From assembly GCF_012863495.1 (NCBI RefSeq), contig NZ_JAAVJL010000001.1:2724001-2788000 (forward strand): a stretch of DNA of 64,000 bases, given 5' to 3'. Shown here one piece after another: positions 8,769 through 17,893 of this stretch. A model generated the notes under the pieces. It was not told the origin of the DNA and ran no database searches. It was given only the letters and a program-made list of their open reading frames with translations. How positions within the stretch are numbered: the stretch's first letter is position 1; each line of letters starts with the position of its first letter. The stretch comes from Pseudanabaena yagii GIHE-NHR1. Its GTDB lineage: Bacteria; Cyanobacteriota; Cyanobacteriia; Pseudanabaenales; Pseudanabaenaceae. A program made the translations under genes and the position numbers.

Positions 8769-9862
8769 TCATTAAGATCTTTGCGCTTAATTAAAGGCTT
8801 GGGGACTGGGGGACGATCCTCAGAAAATCTAGGACGTGGTGGATAACCACCGAAGCTGTCACCATCGCCACTAATTGATGGCTTGTAGGGGCGATCGCTA
8901 TAGGGGCGATCGTATCTCCTTGGCGCAAATTTGCCGCCGCCACCGGGACGACCCTTTGATTGGGGACGACGCTTACCTTTGTAAGGTACGATGCCAATAA
9001 ATTCGCCATCAATAATTGTGAGAACATCACCTTGACGCTGAACATTGACACTCCAAAATTGTCCTACAGCATCAGTGGGTAACAATCCTGTTAAACGGAC
9101 TTTAAATTTACTGTACTCTTTGGTTACCTTATCCTTTTGCTTGTCAAATTTTTGCTCAGTACGCCGTACTTTTACAATTACAGAGTTATCTTCAATAGAC
9201 TGGCTCGATATCTCACCACGTACAGAGAAATAACCATCTTGGACATTAGGTTCGATAGGTACATCGGATCTACCAAGCTCTACAGGAGCCCAAACACCAG
9301 ATATTTGTACATGCAACTTTCCAGCTTTATCATTGGTTCTTGGATACACTACCCATAGATAATCGCGATCGCCTTGCAAGCGTTTTTTGACAATCGAAAT
9401 AATTTTCCCAAGTAATACAGCATCAACTTGAGAACCGTCAGTTGTCAGGATATGCCCCTTAGCAAAATTGTCAGGATTGGCAACATAACGCCCATAAATT
9501 ACCCCAATCGCTCTGTATTGGAACGGCTCTGTAGCGGCGGGAATAGGTTGTAAACAAACTTTGTTCTCTGAAGCAGTATCATCCTGACCATAGATATCTG
9601 CCTGAGTGTCCTTGGAACGACTAGTTGGCAGCTTTACCTTCGTCGCAGGAGTGACCTTCGCAATGGTTTTCGCTGGTTGCTCGCTACTTGACTGTACTAA
9701 CTTCTGATCTTCAGGCTGATTAGTCTCTGGAGACTTAGGAGCAATAACTTTAAGAACTTCTAACTTAGGCAAATCTTTAATCGGAGGTTTGGGTGTAACA
9801 GATCTTGGCACAAGCTTACTATTTGCGTCATCGGACTGACTGGGCTTATTGATTTTACTCAT
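8765..9862 (-). CDS. Conserved hypothetical with Gly/Arg-rich tail
   Basis: 365 aa; GGAGG precedes the ATG at 9862. Residues 1-110 are low-complexity Pro/Lys/Ser. Residues 110-290 are an ordered core with FQYRAIGVIYGRYV, KGHILTTDGSQVDAVLLGKI, DYLWVVYPRTND and VKVRRTEQKF, the last followed by a lysine-rich helix. The final 70 residues are Gly/Arg/Tyr/Pro-rich (RPGGGGKFAPRRYDRPYSDRPY), like RNA-binding or condensate-forming tails. I do not recognise a named family. RNA binding is only an inference from the tail. Confidence 0.75.
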   Translation of the reverse strand: MSKINKPSQSDDANSKLVPRSVTPKPPIKDLPKLEVLKVIAPKSPETNQPEDQKLVQSSSEQPAKTIAKVTPATKVKLPTSRSKDTQADIYGQDDTASENKVCLQPIPAATEPFQYRAIGVIYGRYVANPDNFAKGHILTTDGSQVDAVLLGKIISIVKKRLQGDRDYLWVVYPRTNDKAGKLHVQISGVWAPVELGRSDVPIEPNVQDGYFSVRGEISSQSIEDNSVIVKVRRTEQKFDKQKDKVTKEYSKFKVRLTGLLPTDAVGQFWSVNVQRQGDVLTIIDGEFIGIVPYKGKRRPQSKGRPGGGGKFAPRRYDRPYSDRPYKPSISGDGDSFGGYPPRPRFSEDRPPVPKPLIKRKDLNE

Positions 9863-10702
9863 GTGAACCTCCAGAAAACTAAGGTGTCTAATGCGGACTA
9901 GACCTTACTGGGCAACTATTAGAAAAATATTGCAATTAACTTAAAGAATATCCTACATAAATTTGGATGGGATAACCCCCAATTGATGGATATATCAGGT
10001 TAAGTCTGAAATTGACTTAATATTTTTTAAAATCTACCTAAAATAAATTCCGCAAAAAAATGAAGTATTAGGTAGTCTAATGTAACCCCTTTAAACTGAA
10101 TTTGTGACTTTAGCGCAATATAATTACGATTGTCCCAAAACAATCTTAGCTAAGATACAGACTTACATATATTAGCTAATCTAAGCATACACTGTTCTAC
10201 GGCAGACCTGTTAAAGACTATATAGAAATTCCTATCAGTCTCCATCAATTATTTAGTCAGTCGAAATTTTAAGTTTCCTACGATACATTAACTACCAAAA
10301 AAATTCACGTTTATAGACATATAGCAAAATCCAAAATATGAATGGTTGTGCTTCGCACAACCATTCATTGTTGTTTTCATCTTATACATTGGGGCGATCG
10401 CCTGCGGTAATGTCAAAAAACTTGAATCTCACTTTCTTGAAAAATTAAAAAGGTAAGGATAGGCAAAGTTTCGCTCTGCCTATCCTTACCCAAAATGCTA
10501 TGGCAAATAGAAATGGGTTGCATCTTCCTACTTTTTCATTCTTTTTTCTGTCGATGGTATTAAGGATTTACAAAGGATTTGCGATCCCCGCTAAATCAGC
10601 CCTTACGATACTTTTGTCCTCAAGTTCAGGAAAATTTACCTGAGACTTATCGACTAGAGGTAGATCGTATCTACCGATATTTCAATGGATGGAGAGGATT
10701 TT
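9863..10702. other. Divergent intergenic region with two hairpins
   Basis: About 840 bp of AT-rich DNA separates the minus-strand gene ending its 5' side at 9862 from gnd. I see no supported gene or tRNA. It contains two palindromes: 10338-10368 (14-bp arms, TTC apex) and 10452-10490 (14-bp arms, 11-nt centre). TATAGCAAAATCC at 10320 and AAAATGCTAT at 10493 form weak outer inverted ends around both. The hairpins cannot terminate either flanking gene because both genes run outward. Confidence 0.7.
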
Positions 10703-12127
10703 ATGACATCTGACAAGCAAAATTTTGGACTGATTGGTTTGGCGGTGATGGGTGAAAACCTTGCTCTAAACATTGAGCGCAATGGTTTTTCGATGAGTGT
10801 TTATAACCGCAGCCGCGATAAAACCGACAAGTTTCTTGCCACTCGTGCGGCTGGGAAAAATTTCAAAGGCACATTTACGATCGCTGATTTTGTTGCATCG
10901 TTAGAGCGTCCCCGCAAAATGTTGATCATGGTGAAGGCAGGCGCACCTGTGGATGCCGTAATCCAAGAACTAATTCCATTTCTAGATGAAGGCGACATCA
11001 TCATTGATGGTGGTAACTCGCTCTACAACGACACCGATCGCCGCACGGTGGAGCTAGAGAAGATTAATTTGAAATTCATCGGTATGGGTGTGAGTGGTGG
11101 TGAAGAAGGCGCACTCAATGGACCGAGCATGATGCCCGGTGGACAAAAATCTGCCTACGCCGAGATCGAGCCAATTGTGACGAAAATCGCAGCTCAAGTT
11201 GATGATGGTGCTTGTGTGACTTACATCGGTAAGGGTAGCGCAGGGCATTATGTGAAGATGGTGCATAACGGCATTGAGTATGGCGATATGCAGTTAATTG
11301 CTGAAGCCTATGATTTGCTCAGTAATGGGTTAGGACTATCTGCTAGTGAGTTACATGAAACCTTTACCGCATGGCGTAGTTCCGAACTCGATTCTTATTT
11401 GATTGATATTACGGCGGATATTTTCACTAAGGCGGATGATTTAACTGGGGATGCACTCGTCAATAAAATTCTCGATGCAGCAGGTCAAAAGGGAACAGGC
11501 AAATGGACAGTGCAAAGTGCTTTTGATTTAGGTGTACCGATCCCCACAATGATCGCGGCGGTGACAGCACGGGTAATTTCTTCTTATAAGGAAGAGCGGG
11601 TGGCTGCCTCGAAGGTACTGATCAGCTCGACCTCTGGTAAATACCAAGGCGATCGCCAAGAGTTTATTGATGCTGTGCGGGATGCGCTGTACTGTTCTAA
11701 AATTTGTTCCTATGCTCAAGGCATGGCGCTTTTGAGTGCAGCATCTCGTGACTTTGGTTATGACTTAAATCTGGGTGAAATTGCCCGTATCTGGAAAGGC
11801 GGTTGCATCATTCGTGCGGCTTTCCTTGACAAGATTAAGCTAGCTTTTCAGCGCAATCCTCAATTGCCTAACCTGTTAGTCGATCCCGATTTCAAACAAA
11901 CCATCCTCACCAAAGAGGTAGCATGGCGCAAAGTGGTTGTGGCGGCGGCTCAGTTGGGTATTCCGATTCCCGCATTTAGTGCGTCTCTCGATTATTTTGA
12001 TAGCTACCGTCGCGATCGCCTACCTCAAAACTTGACACAGGCACAACGCGATTACTTTGGCGCACATACCTACGAGCGCACCGACAAGCCCAGAGGTGAG
12101 TTTTTTCACACCGAATGGATGAAGTAA
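10703..12127 (+). CDS. gnd: 6-phosphogluconate dehydrogenase, decarboxylating
   Basis: 474 aa from the ATG at 10703, preferred over the ATG at 10685 because GGAGAGG sits between the two at the right distance and the product then begins just before the dinucleotide fold. It oxidises 6-phosphogluconate to ribulose 5-phosphate, CO2 and NADPH. The NADP site is [12 protein letters not shown]. The substrate and catalytic region shows [17 protein letters not shown] and [19 protein letters not shown], and the helical C-terminal domain is complete. Neither zwf nor opcA is adjacent. In cyanobacteria this pathway supplies NADPH in the dark. Confidence 0.96.
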   Translation: MTSDKQNFGLIGLAVMGENLALNIERNGFSMSVYNRSRDKTDKFLATRAAGKNFKGTFTIADFVASLERPRKMLIMVKAGAPVDAVIQELIPFLDEGDIIIDGGNSLYNDTDRRTVELEKINLKFIGMGVSGGEEGALNGPSMMPGGQKSAYAEIEPIVTKIAAQVDDGACVTYIGKGSAGHYVKMVHNGIEYGDMQLIAEAYDLLSNGLGLSASELHETFTAWRSSELDSYLIDITADIFTKADDLTGDALVNKILDAAGQKGTGKWTVQSAFDLGVPIPTMIAAVTARVISSYKEERVAASKVLISSTSGKYQGDRQEFIDAVRDALYCSKICSYAQGMALLSAASRDFGYDLNLGEIARIWKGGCIIRAAFLDKIKLAFQRNPQLPNLLVDPDFKQTILTKEVAWRKVVVAAAQLGIPIPAFSASLDYFDSYRRDRLPQNLTQAQRDYFGAHTYERTDKPRGEFFHTEWMK

Positions 12128-12140
12128 AATTTACTTGAAT

Positions 12141-12171
12141 ATAAAAAAGGGCGCAAAGCGCCCTTTTTTAT
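12141..12171. terminator. Hairpin terminator after gnd
   Basis: Perfect 14-bp arms (12141-12154, 12158-12171) close on AAA (GGGCGC-AAA-GCGCCC) with A6 and T6 flanks. The minus-strand stop of the HAD gene (12168-12170) is inside the right arm, so the structure can serve both convergent genes. Confidence 0.88.
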
Positions 12172-12635
12172 GCTCTAAATGCACTTAGGTACTGGGTAAG
12201 AATTTTAGCTGAATTATCGTCAAACCCAATATAAGGATCAGTTACAACAACTGGTGTGTTTGGTGCGTAATGTTCAGGAATATCGTCAACTGCTACCCAA
12301 CTGGAGCCTTCTGCTTGATTTTGTCTCAGATATTCCAAAACCTCCTGATGACGGAGAAACTGGAAATTGTGGATAATCGTAGTTTCTAAGAGAGGAGTTG
12401 CACCAACTATCCGCGCTGTAATATCTGACGAAAAAAGTGGTGGGATTACTTCAAAGGGAAAAATTTCTCGCCACGAAGAGCTTATGACCACTCTTGCTTC
12501 AGTAAATTTCCGTAGAACATTTTCAAATTTCTCAAGACATTCAGGATCAAATTTCATGTAATCCTCTTGTGGAACTGGCTTGTCAAATTTTTTCTCAGGG
12601 ACAAGTACCCCATCAATATCTAAGAAAATCCACAT
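12168..12635 (-). CDS. HAD-like phosphatase domain protein
   Basis: 155 aa. Motif I is at the very N-terminus (MWIFLDIDGVLVPE, with the nucleophile-type DxD), motif II is the Ser in VVISSSW, and a motif IV-like acidic pair is in WVAVDDIP. This is a compact HAD fold with no obvious large cap, resembling small HAD proteins that are often annotated only at superfamily level. The substrate is not predictable. It begins a stretch to about 14,880 in which I find no HIP1 octamer. Confidence 0.8.
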   Translation of the reverse strand: MWIFLDIDGVLVPEKKFDKPVPQEDYMKFDPECLEKFENVLRKFTEARVVISSSWREIFPFEVIPPLFSSDITARIVGATPLLETTIIHNFQFLRHQEVLEYLRQNQAEGSSWVAVDDIPEHYAPNTPVVVTDPYIGFDDNSAKILTQYLSAFRA

Positions 12636-12893
12636 TGATATTTGATAATAGTTGTATCAATATTCATCATATTGGTATTATCAGAATAAGTTAAGAAGCT
12701 AAAAATTTTGATCGCTCATACTCAGATCCCTAATACTCTCCTCAGACAAATCATCTTAATTGATAGTCATGTAAGTGATAGTTTTTCGGTGATTGCTGAG
12801 AGTACTGTTCATTAAACATGTCTTCATTAACACTAGCGTCGATACAGGTGGATTGCAGAGTATATAAGCTATGAGTATTGTTGGAAACCTGCG

Positions 12894-13397
12894 ATGATCA
12901 ATATCAAATCAAGGCAAGAGCTATTAAGTCGAGCTTACGTTCAAGCAGTAGCATCAGTCGCAGGATTTGATACTTACTCATTTGGTGTAGACAGTGACAG
13001 TGTAGACATTGGCATCGCAAGCAAAGCCTCAAGTGGTACATATAAATCCCCCAGATTAGAGCTACAACTCAAAGCTCCTTTTAAACGCAATTTTGTTGGG
13101 ACAAATGTTTTAAGCTACTCAATTAGCAAGAAAAACTATGACGACTTGAGGGCTAACGTTTATGTCCCCAGATTGCTAGTAGTTCTTATGGTTGCAGATG
13201 ATGAGTCTGAGTGGTTACATCAATCAGAAGAACAGCTTATCCTTAGACATTGCGCTTTTTGGGCTTCACTTTATGGTTTGCCAGATTTACCAATAGGTCA
13301 AGATGATAAAAGTATAAGATTTTCTAGGGGGAACGTCTTTAATGTAGAGTCGCTAAGAGCTTTAATGGCAATGATTGCGGATGGAGGCACTCCATGA
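12894..13397 (+). CDS. DUF4365 protein, PD-(D/E)xK-like
   Basis: 167 aa. The sequence matches the DUF4365 pattern: an N-terminal helix (RQELLSRAYVQAVASVAGF), GVDSDSVDIGI with candidate metal-binding Asp33 and Asp38, then LELQLKA carrying a QxK pair at 58-60, and the later YDDLRANVYVPRLLVVLMV. A D...QxK arrangement is typical of PD-(D/E)xK nuclease folds of the Mrr/Holliday-resolvase type, so nuclease activity is plausible but not shown. The stop overlaps the start of the next gene (ATGA at 13394), indicating translational coupling. The region lacks HIP1 and looks more AT-rich than its surroundings, consistent with transfer. Confidence 0.75.
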   Translation: MINIKSRQELLSRAYVQAVASVAGFDTYSFGVDSDSVDIGIASKASSGTYKSPRLELQLKAPFKRNFVGTNVLSYSISKKNYDDLRANVYVPRLLVVLMVADDESEWLHQSEEQLILRHCAFWASLYGLPDLPIGQDDKSIRFSRGNVFNVESLRALMAMIADGGTP

Positions 13398-14536
13398 AAG
13401 TGAGCATTAGAGATTCTGAGGTCTTAAAAAGAATAAACCCTCTAGACGTGTCAACCTATTTAGCGTCTAAATCTTGGCAACTTGTTAATGAAATCCCTGA
13501 CAGAGCCAGTATATGGACTTACACCGATAGGACTAATAACAATGAATTTGAAATACTTCTACCATTAAATCCACAATTTGAAGACTTTTCAACTCGCATC
13601 AGTGAGATCATTTCCACACTTGAAATTGTTGAATCTCAAACACAGACAACTATCCTAGAAAACTTACAAAATGTTTTCTCAAACATAATTAATTTACGTC
13701 TAACCGATAGAGACTTTTATAATGGTACTATCCCTATAAACAAAGGTGTTGAACTGCATCAAAACGCAAAAAATATGATGCTTTCTGCTGCGTGTGCTTC
13801 TGTTGAATCAAAAGCTTTTTTCGAGAAAAATAAACCTTCTCAAGCAACAGAATATTTAAAAAAAGTAAGGCTTGGGCAACCCAAAATTGGCAGCTATATA
13901 TTAACTATAATATCACCCCTCCCCAAGCCTAGAATATCAACAATACAAGACCCTGAAGAAAATCATATTTCGTTAGATTTCTCTAATAGAGTTGTTACAA
14001 AGCTTCGTGATTCTCTTGAGTTTGTGAAGACTTATATAGAATATGTAATCGAAGAAAGACAGCTTGTTCAAGTTTCTGATGAAATCATAAACAATGGAAT
14101 AACTGCCAACCTCTGCGAAGCATTGACAGGTATAAACTATAACGGCAATAATCAAGGACTAGAAATAAATTTCAATTGGTCTCCAGTTGTTAACACCTCA
14201 TCATCGCAAATTCCAATAAAATTTGAGCCTCCAGTCTTAGAGCTTGTTAAATCTCTAGGAAAACAGCTAAGAACGTACTTACGCCCAGACTACGAACTAA
14301 CTGGCGATGTCGTTAAACTAGAAAGAAAAATCACTGACGAAATAGGCAAGGTAACAATTGAGACGACAATTGATGATATTAAAAGAAAAGTGCAAGTTTC
14401 TCTTAATGATGTTTGGTATCTCCACGCAGCTAGAGCCAATGCCAATAAGCACTTTGTTACTTGTCGTGGGCAACTACGCAGAGATGGACAGTCCTACATC
14501 CTAGACCATGTAACCAGCTTCTCGGTTAGAGATTAA
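13394..14536 (+). CDS. Unrecognised partner of the DUF4365 protein
   Basis: 380 aa, coupled by a 4-bp overlap to the DUF4365 gene. The N-terminus (INPLDVSTYLASKSWQLV, then ASIWTY and EILLPLNPQFEDFSTRISEI) has the look of a conserved domain that I cannot name. A central helical part contains AKNMMLSAACASVESKAFF. The C-terminus, from about residue 300, is beta-rich (VVKLERKITDEIGKVTIETT, KVQVSLNDVWYLHAARANAN, TCRGQLRRDG). There is no P-loop, no membrane segment and no clear catalytic motif. Constant pairing with a nuclease-like protein would suggest a sensor or specificity subunit; that is inference. The coding sequence contains no HIP1 site. Confidence 0.7.
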   Translation: MKVSIRDSEVLKRINPLDVSTYLASKSWQLVNEIPDRASIWTYTDRTNNNEFEILLPLNPQFEDFSTRISEIISTLEIVESQTQTTILENLQNVFSNIINLRLTDRDFYNGTIPINKGVELHQNAKNMMLSAACASVESKAFFEKNKPSQATEYLKKVRLGQPKIGSYILTIISPLPKPRISTIQDPEENHISLDFSNRVVTKLRDSLEFVKTYIEYVIEERQLVQVSDEIINNGITANLCEALTGINYNGNNQGLEINFNWSPVVNTSSSQIPIKFEPPVLELVKSLGKQLRTYLRPDYELTGDVVKLERKITDEIGKVTIETTIDDIKRKVQVSLNDVWYLHAARANANKHFVTCRGQLRRDGQSYILDHVTSFSVRD

Positions 14537-14562
14537 ATTACCCAAAAGCAGAGATTACCCCA

Positions 14563-14865
14563 ATGGCTGAAAGATGGACAGATGAAAGGTTAGATCGATT
14601 TGCCGACAAAGTAGATCGGATCGCTGACAAGATAGACCAGCAAGGCGAACAAATAGGCAGACTCATAGAGGCTTTGTACCTTGAATTGCCAAACATCAAA
14701 GCTGAGATAAACAGTGTTAGGGAAGAAGCCAGAGAGCAACGTGAAACCCTCCATGCTGAATTGATAGAAATCAAGGAAATTACTAGACAGCAAGCCATTG
14801 TTGCTCAGACTCAAGCCGAAAGCATCAGACTGATGATTGAAATGTTAAATCGGAAACAGGCTTAG
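14563..14865 (+). CDS. Small coiled-coil protein
   Basis: 100 aa, almost wholly heptad-patterned helix: RLDRFADKVDRIADKIDQQ, then EINSVREEAREQRETLHAEL and QTQAESIRLMIEMLNRKQA. There is no membrane segment or catalytic motif. Proteins of this kind are common in cyanobacteria beside other genes and have no known role. It starts 27 bp after the DUF4365 partner gene on the same strand and might be co-transcribed with it. An attachment to the neighbouring module is possible but unproven. Confidence 0.65.
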   Translation: MAERWTDERLDRFADKVDRIADKIDQQGEQIGRLIEALYLELPNIKAEINSVREEAREQRETLHAELIEIKEITRQQAIVAQTQAESIRLMIEMLNRKQA

Positions 14866-14912
14866 TAGTATCAAAACAATGGCGATCGCTACTATCTTTT
14901 TACCTACAAATC

Positions 14913-16058
14913 ATGATTAATGCGCCAACGGACAAAATATTAGCGATCGGCTTGATGAGTGGCACATCGGTGGATGGGATTGATGCTGCGCTTGTAGAAA
15001 TTTGCGATCGCCAAGGTATCCTCAGCACTAACCTAATCGCAGGGCATACCTATGAATATGAAGCAGATTTAAGAAAAGAAATCCTTGCTGTTTGTGCAGG
15101 TGAGCCGCGATCGCTACAGCAAATATGTGAACTCGATGATCGCATTGCTGAGAGTTTTGCTAAAGCAGCTTTAGCGATTACGGAGAAAAGCGATCGCCAG
15201 CCAAATTTAATTGGATCTCACGGTCAAACCGTATTTCATCGTCCACCCGCAGGTCAAAAGATGGGATATACGGTGCAACTGGGGCGAGGTGCAGTCATTG
15301 CAGAATTGACAGGAATTAAGACGGTCAGTGATTTTCGGGTTGCGGATATTGAAGTGGGAGGGCAAGGTGCGCCGCTAGTGCCGATGGTAGATGCTTTGTT
15401 GTTATCGCACCCTACTAAATATCGGGCTTGTCAAAATATTGGCGGGATTAGCAATGTCACCTATTTGCCACCCAATGCAGGAGCAATTCCAGAGCAAATA
15501 TTTGGTTTTGATAATGGGGCGGGAAATGTCCTGATGGATATGGCAACTCAAAAATTATTTGGTCAACCTTTTGATCGAGATGGGGCGATCGCACGACAAG
15601 GTAAAGCTAATTTAGAGCTAATCAATCAATGGCTAGAGCAAGAATTTTTTCTCATTCCTCCGCCAAAATCAACGGGGCGCGAGTTATTCAGTCCAGATTA
15701 TTTAAAAGCGCGTTTAGAGGAATGCCAAGATTTAAGTAATTACGATATTCTCGCCACGTTGACGGAATTTACGGCTAGGGCGATCTCCAAAAGCTATCGT
15801 GATTTTCTGCCTGTATTGCCTGAAGAGGTTTTAGTCGGCGGTGGTGGTGGTCGCAATGGTTACTTGATGGAGCGCTTACAGGATTTGCTCAAACCTGCGA
15901 TCGTGAAACGTACTGATGACTTTGGTTTGAGTGGCGATAGTAAAGAGGCGATCGCCTTTGCGGTCTTAGGATATTTACGAATTAAAGAGCGCTATGGCAA
16001 TTTACCCAGTGTCACAGGAGCCAAGCGATCGGTATTACTAGGCAGAATCTTTGCATAA
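14913..16058 (+). CDS. anmK: Anhydro-N-acetylmuramic acid kinase
   Basis: 381 aa. It phosphorylates and hydrolyses 1,6-anhydroMurNAc to MurNAc 6-phosphate in peptidoglycan recycling. The ATP-binding P-loop-like GLMSGTSVDGIDAAL lies near the N-terminus. The actin-like fold is supported by GSHGQTVFHRP, DFRVADIEVGGQGAPLVP, NIGGISNVTYLP, DNGAGNVLMD and the C-terminal LVGGGGGRNGYLM. Full length for the family. The last three codons lie inside a hairpin arm that is copied, inverted, beyond rpsB's stop. Confidence 0.95.
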   Translation: MINAPTDKILAIGLMSGTSVDGIDAALVEICDRQGILSTNLIAGHTYEYEADLRKEILAVCAGEPRSLQQICELDDRIAESFAKAALAITEKSDRQPNLIGSHGQTVFHRPPAGQKMGYTVQLGRGAVIAELTGIKTVSDFRVADIEVGGQGAPLVPMVDALLLSHPTKYRACQNIGGISNVTYLPPNAGAIPEQIFGFDNGAGNVLMDMATQKLFGQPFDRDGAIARQGKANLELINQWLEQEFFLIPPPKSTGRELFSPDYLKARLEECQDLSNYDILATLTEFTARAISKSYRDFLPVLPEEVLVGGGGGRNGYLMERLQDLLKPAIVKRTDDFGLSGDSKEAIAFAVLGYLRIKERYGNLPSVTGAKRSVLLGRIFA

Positions 16059-16098
16059 AAAAGGGGGCGCTTAGCGCCCCCTTTTTTATGCAAAGATT
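16046..16098. terminator. Hairpin containing the anmK gene end
   Basis: Arms 16046-16070 and 16074-16098 are 25-bp perfect complements around TTA (GGGGGCGC-TTA-GCGCCCCC). The left arm includes the final anmK codons ATC-TTT-GCA-TAA. The right arm repeats those bases in inverted form immediately after the rpsB stop (16098-16100). A6 and T6 tracts make it a plausible bidirectional terminator. Confidence 0.9.
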
Positions 16099-16877
16099 TA
16101 TGCTTCTGCTTCTTCTTCGTCGCCAGTGATGATTTCATCATCAGCATAGGCTTCTACTTCTTCAGCAGAGATTTCATATTCGATGTCTTCAATATCGCCA
16201 TGACGACCTTCGTAGATCGCATCGGCAAGTTTACCGACAATCAACTTGATCGAGCGAATTGCGTCATCATTGGCAGGAATACCGATGTCAACGCTATCGG
16301 GATCGCAGTTGGTGTCAAGTAAAGACACGATGGGAATACGCAGCTTTTGACATTCTTGAACCGCGTTGTATTCGCGCTTGTGGTCAACGATGATCACGAT
16401 GTCGGGTGGCTTACGCATCAACTTGATACCACCGAGATACTTGCGGAGCTTTTCCATTTCGCGACGGAGGGTAGATGCTTCCTTTTTAGGTAGGCGATCT
16501 AATGCACCACTTTCATCGCGACGTTCGAGATCCTTGAGACGATCGACACGGGTTTTGATCGTTGTCCAGTTGGTGAGCATTCCACCCAACCAGCGTTGGT
16601 TGATGTAGTAGCTACCACAACGAGCAGCTTCTTGAGCAATCAGACCAGCAGCTTGACGCTTGGTTCCGACAAATAATACTTTCTTGCCTTGTTCGGAAGC
16701 TTGACGCAAATAAGCATAGGCTTCTTCGAGGTACTGTGCGGTTTGCACAAGGTCAATGATGTGAACGCCATTACGCTCAGTGAAGATGTAAGGCTCCATC
16801 TTGGGGTTCCAGCGACGGGTTTGATGCCCGAAGTGAACTCCCGACTCTAGCAATTGGGCTAGGGTTACGACTCCCAT
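16098..16877 (-). CDS. rpsB: 30S ribosomal protein S2
   Basis: 259 aa. It opens with [19 protein letters not shown], then [12 protein letters not shown] and [12 protein letters not shown], which are hallmark S2 segments. The acidic C-terminal extension ([21 protein letters not shown] region) is longer than in E. coli and is seen in cyanobacteria. GGAG precedes the ATG. Usually tsf follows rpsB; here the next gene downstream is anmK in the opposite direction, so tsf must lie elsewhere. A terminator-like hairpin is in its leader. Confidence 0.96.
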   Translation of the reverse strand: MGVVTLAQLLESGVHFGHQTRRWNPKMEPYIFTERNGVHIIDLVQTAQYLEEAYAYLRQASEQGKKVLFVGTKRQAAGLIAQEAARCGSYYINQRWLGGMLTNWTTIKTRVDRLKDLERRDESGALDRLPKKEASTLRREMEKLRKYLGGIKLMRKPPDIVIIVDHKREYNAVQECQKLRIPIVSLLDTNCDPDSVDIGIPANDDAIRSIKLIVGKLADAIYEGRHGDIEDIEYEISAEEVEAYADDEIITGDEEEAEA

Positions 16878-16968
16878 TTAAGTTTTCTCCTTGTGTTCGG
16901 GTTTATCCTTGCGCCTGAGATGGAATTTGATGATTTAAAAAATTTTGACTTTGCAAAATTTTAAAAAC

Positions 16969-17002
16969 AAAAAACACCCGAAACCTCAAGCGTGTGTTTT
17001 TT
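16969..17002 (-). promoter_or_regulatory. Terminator-like hairpin in rpsB leader
   Basis: Read on the minus strand, AAAAAACAC (17002-16994) pairs with GTGTTTTTT (16977-16969) and is followed by G then five T. It lies about 90 bp upstream of the rpsB start codon and downstream of any promoter near 17,050. It could attenuate rpsB transcription, perhaps autogenously, or be a leftover terminator. Function is inferred from position only. Confidence 0.4.
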
Positions 17003-17174
17003 AACAGCTTGTCTAGGATAACGCATATGCGTCTCAATAGCAAAAAGCGATCGCTAATTCTGGGGTAGCAGTACATATTGATGAGTAAGGTCAAGACTGC
17101 GCGATCGCCTCTTGGTATTGATATATAGTGGTAAATATGGCGATCGCCGAATCAAAGGGAAATTAAGGATAACT

Positions 17175-17873
17175 ATGTCAGGACATATCCTACTTGTGGA
17201 TGATGAACCAGGTCTCAGAGAAGCTGTGCAAGCCTATCTCGAAGACAGTGGTTTTGCGGTGCAGGTTGCTAACAACGCAAGGGATGCGTGGCAACTGCTA
17301 GAGCAAACTACACCAGATTTGGTAATTTCGGACATCATGATGCCGCAGGTAAGTGGGTATGAGTTTCTGAAGCAAATGCGTGAGGATGTTAGATTTCTAA
17401 ACCTACCCGTCGTATTTTTGACCGCTAAGGGCATGACCAAGGATCGCATCGAAGGCTATAACGCTGGTTGTGATGCTTACCTATCGAAACCCTTTGACCC
17501 TGATGAGCTAGTGGCGATCGCTGAGAATTTAATTGCCCGTCGTGCTATGCAAGCTGTCACCGCCAATAGCAACACCTCGGAAATCACAGATCTTGCTGGA
17601 CAACTGGCGGAAATCAAGGCTCTTCTCAAACAAAAGCCTGCTATTAATGTCACGCCGCCACCAATTAAAATTGAATTTACGCCACGAGAACAAAGCGTAT
17701 TAGAACTTGTGGTTGAAGGCTTAATGAATAAAGAAATTGCTAAACGTCTTGGTACGACTATTCGCAATGTTGAGAAATATGTCAGCCGTTTATTTAGCAA
17801 AACAGGTACAAGCAGCCGCACTGAATTAGTCCGCTATGCTCTGCAACATGGTTTGATTGACTCCTATTCATAG
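17175..17873 (+). CDS. rre1: Response regulator with LuxR-type DNA-binding domain
   Basis: 232 aa from the ATG at 17175 (MSGHILLVDDEPG), preceded by AAGGATAACT; the frame opens earlier at 17112 but that part is not receiver-like. The receiver domain covers 1-120 with the acidic pocket D9/D10, the phospho-acceptor Asp53 in VISDIMMP and the conserved Lys in LSKPFDP. A GerE/LuxR helix-turn-helix follows (about 165-225: FTPREQSVLELVVEGLMNKEIAKRL). The overall layout matches cyanobacterial Rre1, the relative of plastid Ycf29, a stress-responsive regulator. The gene name rests on remembered similarity. Confidence 0.8.
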   Translation: MSGHILLVDDEPGLREAVQAYLEDSGFAVQVANNARDAWQLLEQTTPDLVISDIMMPQVSGYEFLKQMREDVRFLNLPVVFLTAKGMTKDRIEGYNAGCDAYLSKPFDPDELVAIAENLIARRAMQAVTANSNTSEITDLAGQLAEIKALLKQKPAINVTPPPIKIEFTPREQSVLELVVEGLMNKEIAKRLGTTIRNVEKYVSRLFSKTGTSSRTELVRYALQHGLIDSYS

Positions 17874-17893
17874 TTCGCAGCTTGCTGATTAAT

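Noticed and set aside
9863-10702. tRNA or other structured RNA gene
   Set aside because: No cloverleaf arms or TTCRANY motif were found; the only structures are the two dispersed hairpins.
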